5,689 bases of DNA from Treponema sp. (GTDB lineage Bacteria > Spirochaetota > Spirochaetia > Treponematales > Breznakiellaceae), in contig JAIRLQ010000222.1 in the NCBI GenBank assembly GCA_031259345.1, positions 1 through 5,689 on the forward strand, written 5' to 3'. The notes under the pieces were generated by a model. It was not told the DNA's origin. It did no database searches and saw nothing but the letters and a program-made list of their open reading frames with translations. Below, piece by piece: positions 1-5,386 of the stretch. A program made the translations under genes and the position numbers. The first letter of the stretch is position 1; the number at the start of each line of letters is the position of its first letter.

Positions 1-161
1 GACCTTTGCCTGAAATGGTAGCGGGCCCTCGGGAAGTAGCCAATATCGGTAACCAGGAGAAACTTAAAAAGGTCGTTTTTCGAAAGACGGTCCTGCGTCT
101 CTTCAGGGAGTACAAAGAGATACTCGTTCTGAAAGCCGTCCGCCTTTTGTATACTGTCCAT
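1..161 (-). CDS. AraC-family transcriptional regulator, N-terminal part (cut by the left window edge)
   Basis: Reading the minus strand from the ATG at 161-159 gives 53 open codons to the edge. The peptide starts MDSIQKADGF, continues with NEYLFVLPEE (residues 12-21) and reaches VTDIGYFPRARYHFRQR (37-53). From memory, NEYLFVLP followed about 20 residues later by a VTDIGYFP-A-YHFR block is the usual start of an AraC-type regulator with an N-terminal cupin-like sensing domain. The C-terminal helix-turn-helix DNA-binding domain would lie outside the window. The start is well fixed: a TGA lies in frame two codons upstream and no other start codon is nearby. No SD sits at normal spacing (GAGGG directly abuts the ATG), so the transcript may be leaderless. 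It is divergent from the sugar importer, the usual arrangement for a local substrate-responsive regulator. Confidence is in the family; the inducer is unknown. Confidence 0.82.
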   Translation of the reverse strand, partial: MDSIQKADGFQNEYLFVLPEETQDRLSKNDLFKFLLVTDIGYFPRARYHFRQR

Positions 162-167
162 CCCTCA

Positions 168-196
168 ATTTTACACCCCTTTTTGCCCGGAGGCAA
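168..196 (-). promoter_or_regulatory. Candidate sigma70-type promoter of the araC-type gene (possibly leaderless)
   Basis: On the minus strand TTGCCT (196-191, 4/6 to consensus) is followed after exactly 17 bases by TAAAAT (173-168, 5/6). A 6-base discriminator, TGAGGG, then leads straight to the A of the ATG at 161. The expected transcription start therefore coincides with the start codon, giving a leaderless message. The match is by eye only. Confidence 0.45.
183..196. repeat. Small palindrome over the regulator's -35 region
   Basis: TTGCC (183-187) and GGCAA (192-196) form a perfect inverted repeat around CGGA. It is flanked by T and A runs that extend the symmetry if one base is bulged. 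It coincides with the candidate -35 of the minus-strand promoter, so an operator role such as autoregulation is possible. Five-base arms are short and could be chance. Confidence 0.3.
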
Positions 197-209
197 CAAA
201 AAACGGAAG

Positions 210-242
210 ATAGTCCATCGGTTTATGGAAAATAGTGCATGG
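210..242. promoter_or_regulatory. Pair of direct repeats, candidate AraC-type operator
   Basis: ATAGTCCATCG (210-220) and ATAGTGCATGG (232-242) match at 9 of 11 positions and are 22 bases apart, close to two helical turns. AraC-family activators characteristically bind two directly repeated half-sites about 21 bases apart next to or overlapping a -35 element. The location between the divergent regulator and the importer supports that reading. GTCCATC also recurs at 156-162, inside the start of the regulator gene. Confidence 0.45.
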
Positions 243-269
243 TGGATATTTAATAGGTAATGATAAGAT
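226..269 (+). promoter_or_regulatory. Candidate promoter region of the importer operon
   Basis: Two overlapping options are visible. The first is TGGAAA (226-231), a 17-base spacer and TTTAAT (249-254, 5/6 to TATAAT). The second is an extended -10, TGATAAGAT (261-269), with no good -35; its -35 position (241-246) would touch the downstream ATAGTGCATGG half-site, as in class II activation by an AraC-type protein. The second option predicts a leader of roughly 40 bases. Which one is used cannot be settled from the sequence. Confidence 0.35.
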
Positions 270-277
270 TAATAAAC

Positions 278-300
278 TAAACAGGGTTATTCCCTGATTA
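278..300 (+). promoter_or_regulatory. Small hairpin in the presumed 5' leader of the operon
   Basis: CAGGG (282-286) pairs with CCCTG (292-296) across a TTATT loop. One mismatch further out, TAA (278-280) pairs with TTA (298-300). There is no U tract, so it is not a terminator. It may be an operator or a transcript-stability element, or it may be incidental. Confidence 0.3.
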
Positions 301-301
301 C

Positions 302-315
302 TTCCTTAGGAGGAA
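302..315 (+). promoter_or_regulatory. Strong Shine-Dalgarno of the binding-protein gene, within a short self-complementary stretch
   Basis: AGGAGG (308-313) lies 5 bases before the ATG at 319. It fixes that ATG as the real start, even though the frame meets a TAG 23 codons later. TTCCT (302-306) is complementary to AGGAA (311-315), so a weak 5-bp hairpin could partly hide the ribosome site. Confidence 0.75.
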
Positions 316-318
316 AAA

Positions 319-1281
319 ATGAAAAAGATTTTTTTGGTTTTGTTGGCTGGCTTGTTATTTGTCAGTATGGTCAGTGCGGGCGGACAATAGGGCGGAGCAG
401 ATTCCGGCAAAGTGGTGGTGGCATTTTCCCAGATGGAGATGAACAACGCCTGGCGTGTGGCGGAAACGGCATCCATTCGCGCCGAAGCCCAGAAGCGCGG
501 AATTGAGCTGATCTACACCGATGCTCAAGGGGACACCGCCAAACAGGTTTCGGATGTGGAAGACATCATCGCGAGAAAGCCGAATGTGATACTTCTTGCC
601 CCAAGGGAATATGAAGGCCTTGCCCCCGCCCTTGCCGCGGCAAAAAAGGCGAATATTCCCGTTATTTTAATTGACCGTGACGCAAAAGGAGAACCGGGCG
701 TCGATTACGCTTCTCTTATAAGCGCAAATTTTGTATGGGAAGGCCAGCAATGCGCCCAAGTCCTGGTCAAACGCTTTGGAACCAGCCAGCCGGTTAACGT
801 TGTCCAGGTTGCCGGTACACCCGGATCATCCGTCGCTATTGACCGCCAGAAAGGTTTTGAGGATGAGCTCGCAAAGTACCCCAATTTCAAGATCATATCC
901 ACCCAGAATGGCGAATTTACCCGCTCAATCGCCCAGAACGTAATGACAAACGTTGTCCAGTCTCAGGGTGCGAACATCAACGCGGTGTACGGCCATGACG
1001 ATGAATGCGCAATCGGCGCTATTCAGGCGCTTAAGGCTGCCGGATACAAGCCGGGGATCGATATTGCCGTTGTCGGCGTCGGAGGCTTCAAGGACGCGGC
1101 GCTTCTGATTCAGCAGAATGAAATGGACGCGACGGTACTCTGTAGTCCCTTCTTTGGGCCTACCTCCTTTGACGCCGTCGAAAAACTGGTTAAGGGCGAA
1201 AAACTACCGACCTATATCCAGAATCCCGGCAGGGTCATCGATAAATCGAACGTCGATGCCTATATGCCGGACGCGTTCTAA
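319..1281 (+). CDS. ytfQ: YtfQ-like periplasmic sugar-binding protein of an ABC importer, interrupted by an in-frame TAG at codon 24
   Basis: This is the type-1 periplasmic binding protein (Peripla_BP_4 family) that captures the sugar and delivers it to the permeases encoded downstream. From the ATG at 319 (AGGAGG 5 bases upstream) codons 1-23 form a classical signal peptide: MKK, a hydrophobic core, then a signal-peptidase-I-like VSA-GG end. Codon 24 is TAG. The same frame then stays open to the TAA at 1279-1281, 320 codons in all, which is normal for the family. The first start codon after the TAG is GTG at 412, without a well-placed SD and without the signal peptide. Recalled E. coli YtfQ (galactofuranose binder) shares FSQ (codons 36-38), WR-AET (45-50), IDR (118-120), GSSVAIDRQKGF (169-180), NGEFTRS (197-203) and GHDDE (225-229). 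Codon 255 is Gly where YtfQ has the Asp of IDG, so the ligand may not be galactofuranose. The gene may be a pseudogene, read through, or miscalled at one base. Confidence 0.85.
388..390 (+). other. In-frame amber codon between signal peptide and mature domain
   Basis: The codons run GCG GGC GGA CAA TAG GGC GGA GCA. The reading frame is the same on both sides, so one substitution (for example AAG or CAG to TAG) explains it, whereas an indel would not. None of the five genes whose ends are visible stops with TAG (three use TAA, two TGA). No other in-frame TAG occurs in the window's genes. The sequence context (CAA before, GGC after) matches only the upstream half of the known leaky CAA-TAG-CAR-YYA signal. 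Confidence 0.95.
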
Positions 1282-1325
1282 GGCTTTGTGTATTCTTACT
1301 AGCCTGGGTATCTCTAAGTAAAATC

Positions 1326-1362
1326 TTACGAAAGAGGGTAACGGGGTTTCCCTCTTTCGTAA
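1326..1362 (+). promoter_or_regulatory. Perfect 13-bp intercistronic hairpin between binding protein and ATPase
   Basis: TTACGAAAGAGGG (1326-1338) is exactly complementary to CCCTCTTTCGTAA (1350-1362). Within the 11-base loop, AAC (1340-1342) can also pair with GTT (1346-1348). No U tract follows (the next bases are ATTTAAGG), so an efficient Rho-independent terminator is unlikely. In operons of this type a hairpin after the binding-protein gene typically protects that message from 3' degradation and lowers downstream expression, giving excess binding protein over membrane parts. The stem ends 4 bases before the AAGG SD of the ATPase gene. The rest of 1282-1377 shows nothing recognisable. Confidence 0.75.
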
Positions 1363-1377
1363 ATTTAAGGTTGAACC

Positions 1378-2904
1378 ATGACCGACGATTATATTATCTC
1401 GATGCACAATATCAGCAAGCGCTTTCCGGGTGTGACGGCCCTTGATGATGTTAGTTTTCGTATCAAGAAAGGCGAAGTTCATGTGCTTATGGGCGAGAAT
1501 GGCGCCGGTAAATCCACGCTGATAAAAATTTTAACCGGTATTTATAAACAGGACAGTGGGAGTATTTTTTTTGACGGGCGTGAATTTAAACCGAATAGCG
1601 CCCTTGAGGTTCAACGCGCGGGAATTAGTACCATTTATCAGGAGATAAGCCTTATACCCCAGCTTAGTGTGGCAGAAAATATTTTTATAGGCAGGGAAAT
1701 CAAGGCTAATGGCGTCATTGACTGGAAAACCACAAGGGACAAGAGCCGGGATTTACTTAAAGGGCTGGGCCTCAATATTGACGTTACCCGCCCCCTTGCC
1801 GGTTACGGGACGGCTATTCAGCAAATGACCGCCATCGCCAGGGCTATCTCGATTGACGCAAAGCTGATTGTAATGGATGAACCTACATCTTCACTTGACG
1901 AGGATGAAGTTAATGTGTTATTCGACGTAATACGCAAATTGAAGAAAGAAAGAATTTCCGTCCTTTTCATTTCCCACAGACTTAACGAAGTTTTTGAAAT
2001 ATCAGATAAGATAACCATATTAAGAGACGGGCAGCTTATTGGAGAATACGAGACAAGTGCCCTGACCCGCGAGGAATTAATTTTAAAAATGGTTGGCCGG
2101 GATGCGGTCGCGATATTGGCTGACACCAAAGATCATACATCTGCAAATAAAGTATTCAGGGAATTTATCCGCGCCGAAGGAGTCACCTGTGGTTTTAAGC
2201 TTAGAGGATTAAATATTGCCATCGGAAAAGGCGAAGTAGTCGGCCTGGCCGGGCTGCTTGGTTCGGGCAGGACGGAATTTGCGCGGATATTATTCGGTGT
2301 TGACAAGTATGATAGGGGCAGCATAACCATTGACGGGAAACCCGTTAAATTCCGTGTTCCCAAAGACAGTATAAAATGGGGTTTCGCGTTTTGTTCCGAA
2401 GACAGAAAAACCGAGGGGATTATCCCCCATTTATCGGTTAAAGATAATATATCAATTGCCAATTTGAATAAAACAAGCCGTTTCGGCATCATCGCAAAAT
2501 CTAGGCAAAACACCATGGTTGATGAATATATACAAACCCTTAAGATAAAAACACCAAGCCGGGAACAAAATATCATGAATCTTTCTGGAGGAAACCAGCA
2601 AAAGGCGATTCTTGCCCGGTGGTTATGCCTTAAACCACGACTTGTTATTATGGATGAACCGACCCGGGGCATTGATATCGGAGCCAAGCGGGAAATTGAG
2701 GTGTTTATACGGCGCATGGCGGAAGACGACATCAGCATATTGTTTATATCCTCCGAATTCGAGGAATTGATCAGGAATTGCGACCGGATAGAAGTGATAC
2801 GCGAAGGTGCCAATGTAAAAACCCTGACCGGCTCCGATATTACGGAGAAAAATATTATCCGATCAATTGCGGATACTGGCGTGGCGGGGGATCCGGATAA
2901 ATAA
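1378..2904 (+). CDS. ytfR: YtfR-like sugar ABC importer ATPase (two fused nucleotide-binding domains)
   Basis: This cytoplasmic ATPase powers sugar uptake. Its 508 residues contain two ABC domains, the normal layout and length for the RbsA/MglA/YtfR class. The N-terminal domain has Walker A GENGAGKST (39-47), Q-loop YQE (87-89), a degenerate signature around YGTAIQQM (143-150), Walker B LIVMDEPTSSLD (163-174) and the switch His in FISHR (H200). The C-terminal domain has the altered Walker A AGLLGSGRTE (291-300), EDRKTEGII (341-349), a full signature LSGGNQQK (402-409) and Walker B LVIMDEPTRGID (422-433). Its switch His is replaced in ISSE (457-460), as is usual for this class, so only the first site is expected to be fully catalytic. 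AGLLGSGRTE and EDRKT-GII fit recalled YtfR better than MglA. AAGG lies 7 bases before the ATG. The substrate cannot be deduced from the ATPase. Confidence 0.95.
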   Translation: MTDDYIISMHNISKRFPGVTALDDVSFRIKKGEVHVLMGENGAGKSTLIKILTGIYKQDSGSIFFDGREFKPNSALEVQRAGISTIYQEISLIPQLSVAENIFIGREIKANGVIDWKTTRDKSRDLLKGLGLNIDVTRPLAGYGTAIQQMTAIARAISIDAKLIVMDEPTSSLDEDEVNVLFDVIRKLKKERISVLFISHRLNEVFEISDKITILRDGQLIGEYETSALTREELILKMVGRDAVAILADTKDHTSANKVFREFIRAEGVTCGFKLRGLNIAIGKGEVVGLAGLLGSGRTEFARILFGVDKYDRGSITIDGKPVKFRVPKDSIKWGFAFCSEDRKTEGIIPHLSVKDNISIANLNKTSRFGIIAKSRQNTMVDEYIQTLKIKTPSREQNIMNLSGGNQQKAILARWLCLKPRLVIMDEPTRGIDIGAKREIEVFIRRMAEDDISILFISSEFEELIRNCDRIEVIREGANVKTLTGSDITEKNIIRSIADTGVAGDPDK

Positions 2905-2920
2905 AATTCAGAAGGACATT

Positions 2921-3862
2921 ATGGTAAACAAAAAAACAAACGCTGTTTTGGCAAAATACGGTGTGGGCATAGTACTTCTGGGCATGGTTATGATAAATGC
3001 CACCATAACACCGAATTTTGTGCATATTAACACCCTTTGGAATATCCTTTTGCAGTCATTCCCGGTAATGATGATAGCCATCGGCATGACCTTCGTTATT
3101 TCCACCGGGGGCATTGATATTTCCGTAGGTTCAACCATGGCCCTGTCTTCCATTGTCCTGGCAAAATTTTTAATTTTCAATAATACCCCTTTTGGCGTTT
3201 CCCTGGCCCTGGCCCTTGGCGCCGCTCTGTTGTTCGGCCTGTTTAACGGCGTGCTTGTCGGGGTATTCAAATTTCAACCCATTGTAGCAACCCTTATATT
3301 GATGATTTCGGGCAGGGGGATTGCCCAACTGTTTAACGATGGTGTTGTTATTTCTTTCTATGGCGATACCTATGCGGCCATAGGCCTGTACAGAATTGGG
3401 GGGATAATCCCGGTTCAGGTTGCTATTATTGCCGTAGTAGCGGTTTTGGCCCTTTTTATCCTGAAAAGAACCACATTCGGCTGTTATATACAGGCGGTGG
3501 GCGATAATATACGGGCAAGTTACCTGGCAGGAATAAATACCATTTTGGTTATAATTTCCGTATACGTCATAAGCGCCCTGCTTTCGGGTTTGGCGGCCTC
3601 TTTTGAAACCATGCGCATGCTGTCTGCGGATCCAAATAATATCGGGAAAGCTATTGAGCTGGACTGTATCGCGGCGGTGGCGGTAGGCGGCACGTCAATG
3701 TCGGGCGGCAGGGCGAAGATCATAGGTACAATAATCGGTACGCTTATCATGCAGCTTATAACAACCATGGTCAATATGAACAACGTACCTTACGCCTTTT
3801 CGCTGATAATCAAATCGGCAATTATTGTTTTTGCCCTTTATTTGCGGAAAGACGCTTTGTGA
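2921..3862 (+). CDS. Sugar ABC importer permease, first of two (YtfT/RbsC class)
   Basis: This is an inner-membrane channel subunit of the BPD_transp_2 (RbsC-type) family, expected to pair with the permease encoded immediately downstream. The 313-residue protein is almost wholly hydrophobic helices. It carries the family's GMTFVISTGGIDISVGS block (55-71), FNG (108-110), GRGIAQL (131-137), an AVGDN segment (192-196) and LDCIAAVAVGGTSMSGGR (247-264). The closing part, with GGTSMSGGR then an IIKSAIIV helix near the end, resembles recalled YtfT. I chose the ATG at 2921 because AAGGA lies just upstream (2912-2916). The longer in-frame option from 2867 would overlap the ATPase gene and add an untypical arginine-rich start. 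It lies 16 bases after the ATPase gene, in the same operon. No defect is visible. Confidence 0.93.
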   Translation: MVNKKTNAVLAKYGVGIVLLGMVMINATITPNFVHINTLWNILLQSFPVMMIAIGMTFVISTGGIDISVGSTMALSSIVLAKFLIFNNTPFGVSLALALGAALLFGLFNGVLVGVFKFQPIVATLILMISGRGIAQLFNDGVVISFYGDTYAAIGLYRIGGIIPVQVAIIAVVAVLALFILKRTTFGCYIQAVGDNIRASYLAGINTILVIISVYVISALLSGLAASFETMRMLSADPNNIGKAIELDCIAAVAVGGTSMSGGRAKIIGTIIGTLIMQLITTMVNMNNVPYAFSLIIKSAIIVFALYLRKDAL

Positions 3863-3875
3863 GGATAACAGCCCA

Positions 3876-4835
3876 ATGAATAAACACAGACTTTCTACAA
3901 TAAAAAGGCTCATCACTGATAACGGGGCGTTTATGGCATTATGCCTTATGTTGCTGGTAGCTTCGCTCATTTATCGGGAATTTTTTACATACAGTAATTT
4001 AAGCAACGTATTGCGCCAAACAAGCATGGTGGGCTTAGTTTCCATCGGGATGACACTGGTAATATTAACTGCGGGGATTGATCTGTCCGTGGGCGCGACA
4101 GTGGCTCTTTCGGCAATAATCGCCGCAAAATTATCCGTTTATGGATTAGTTCCGGCTATGTTGGTGTCTTTGCTTGCGGGAATAGTTATAGGCGGCGTAA
4201 ATGGCTTTATTGTGAACAATTTTAAAATCGTCCCGTTTATAGCAACACTGGCGGTACAAATGGCGGTCAGGGGCATAGCGTACCTCCTGACCGATATGCG
4301 GTCTATAGCCGTAGACCGGTCGGCTGAAACTTTTATTACTCTGGGCCGTGGTTACTTTATCGGCATTCCTATTCCGGTTATTGTTTTTTTGGTATCCGCC
4401 GTCCTGATGATCTTTGTTACCCGTAAAACAAGTTTTGGCCGCAGTGTCTACGCAATTGGCGGCAATGAGGACGCCGCGAAAATGATGGGGTTACAGGTCA
4501 AACGCAATAAAATGTTAAGTTATGTAATAACAGGATTTTTTTCCGCCCTGGCCGGCGTAATCCTGTGTGCCCGTCTTGGAGCCGGTCAGCCTGTCAGCGG
4601 GGATGGCTGGGAGATGGATGCCATAGCCTCTGTAGCCATTGGCGGAACTTTACTTTCGGGTGGAGTGGGAGGCGTGGGACCCACTATTTGTGGGGTTTTG
4701 ATTATCGGCTTTATAAAAAACATTATTAACTTGCAGGGAGATATTAATTCTTATTGGCAAAAAATTGTAACCGGCCTGATCCTGTTATCGGTTATAATAG
4801 CCCAAAACAGATCGGGGAAAAAGGGGAACTTATAA
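3876..4835 (+). CDS. Sugar ABC importer permease, second of two (RbsC/YjfF class)
   Basis: This is the second membrane subunit of the importer, 319 residues, of the same BPD_transp_2 family but clearly diverged from its neighbour, so the channel is probably a heterodimer as in YtfT/YjfF systems. Visible blocks are GMTLVILTAGIDLSVGA (58-74), FIATLAVQMAVRGIAYL (121-137), YAIGGNEDAAKMMG (192-205), ARLGAGQP (232-239) and MDAIASVAIGGTLLSGGVGG (247-266). GGTLLSGGVG recalls YjfF, while VILTAGIDLSVG and ARL--GQP recall RbsC, so I give no symbol. The ATG at 3876 is preceded by GAGGA (3861-3865), which overlaps the stop of the first permease gene; the longer in-frame start at 3825 would lie inside that gene. 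The final TAA shares one base with the next gene's ATG (TAATG), implying coupled translation. Confidence 0.93.
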   Translation: MNKHRLSTIKRLITDNGAFMALCLMLLVASLIYREFFTYSNLSNVLRQTSMVGLVSIGMTLVILTAGIDLSVGATVALSAIIAAKLSVYGLVPAMLVSLLAGIVIGGVNGFIVNNFKIVPFIATLAVQMAVRGIAYLLTDMRSIAVDRSAETFITLGRGYFIGIPIPVIVFLVSAVLMIFVTRKTSFGRSVYAIGGNEDAAKMMGLQVKRNKMLSYVITGFFSALAGVILCARLGAGQPVSGDGWEMDAIASVAIGGTLLSGGVGGVGPTICGVLIIGFIKNIINLQGDINSYWQKIVTGLILLSVIIAQNRSGKKGNL

Positions 4836-5386
4836 TGACTACCATCAATCTCAAACCGGTCGAAATGACGCCCCAGGTAATGGACGAACTGGAAAAGAGG
4901 GGGCTCATCATGCGGCTCTGCCCAAAACACGATGAGCTTGACGCTGCTCCGGGTGAAACACTGTGGAAACTGCTGTACGAACCCAAGGAAGGATACGGCC
5001 CGCACCGGCTTATAACGGTCACGGTAAACCGGGAGGAATTCGCGGGATTTGGCGCCCATCCTGACAACGAAGAATTTTGGTTAATCGGCGACAGCGATAC
5101 ACAGCCGATGTACCTGGCCGTTTCATTGCTGGGCGAGGCGGAGCTTGCCGTGAAAATCGCGGCGGGAACTTTGACGGAAACGGATTTTATCGCACTGCGG
5201 GTAAAGTACAACGACCCGGAAGTCAGTTTCTTTGTCATGCGGGCCGGGATTCCCCATGGGGAGGCAATCGTGGATTGCGGGAAAAAGCCGCCTTCGTTTT
5301 ACGTTACCGAAAGCCTGAATTTACCTTTGGATCTCACCGCTTTTGGCAACTATGAGCTTAAGATCAAACATGGAGACAGTGTATGA
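4835..5386 (+). CDS. Small cupin-like protein of unknown function, translationally coupled to the importer
   Basis: I do not recognise this 183-residue protein as a named family. It lacks a signal peptide and membrane segments, so it should be cytoplasmic. The middle and C-terminal half alternate short beta-like stretches with turns. Two segments resemble degenerate cupin metal motifs: AHPDNEEFWLIGD (74-86; H75, E79, E80) and MRAGIPHGEA (135-144; P140, H141). H75, a glutamate and H141 could bind a metal. A distant ureidoglycolate-lyase-like or sugar-isomerase-like cupin is possible, but this is fold-level guesswork. The ATG at 4835 overlaps the permease stop by one base and has AGGGGA (4822-4827) 7 bases upstream; an in-frame start at 4754 would lie deep inside the permease gene. 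The end overlaps the next gene in ATGA. This tight packing suggests it handles the imported compound or works with the URO-D-like protein. Confidence 0.8.
   Translation: MTTINLKPVEMTPQVMDELEKRGLIMRLCPKHDELDAAPGETLWKLLYEPKEGYGPHRLITVTVNREEFAGFGAHPDNEEFWLIGDSDTQPMYLAVSLLGEAELAVKIAAGTLTETDFIALRVKYNDPEVSFFVMRAGIPHGEAIVDCGKKPPSFYVTESLNLPLDLTAFGNYELKIKHGDSV

Noticed and set aside
6..260. 84-codon plus-strand reading frame at the left edge
   Set aside because: It is opposite the well-supported AraC-type gene and the control region, has no SD, and its peptide resembles no family I know.
388..390. General reassignment of TAG in this organism
   Set aside because: Roughly 1,800 other codons in the window contain no in-frame TAG, which a genome with reassigned TAG would probably show.
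412..1281. Taking GTG 412 as the true start of the binding protein
   Set aside because: It only marks the first start codon after the TAG. It lacks an SD at proper spacing and would remove the obvious signal peptide that begins at 319 behind a strong AGGAGG.
1326..1362. Rho-independent terminator ending the binding-protein transcript
   Set aside because: The stem is strong but no T run follows it, and the downstream genes are needed for the same importer, so a stability or attenuation element fits better.
2133..2813. 226-codon minus-strand frame
   Set aside because: It is antisense to the intact ATPase gene, and its serine/isoleucine-rich peptide is typical of a shadow frame.
2867..2920. 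Longer start for the first permease
   Set aside because: It would overlap the ATPase gene by 38 bases and add an arginine-rich segment; the ATG at 2921 has its own AAGGA.
4754..4834. Longer start for the cupin-like protein
   Set aside because: It lies inside the second permease gene, whereas the TAATG junction at 4833-4837 with AGGGGA upstream is a typical coupled start.
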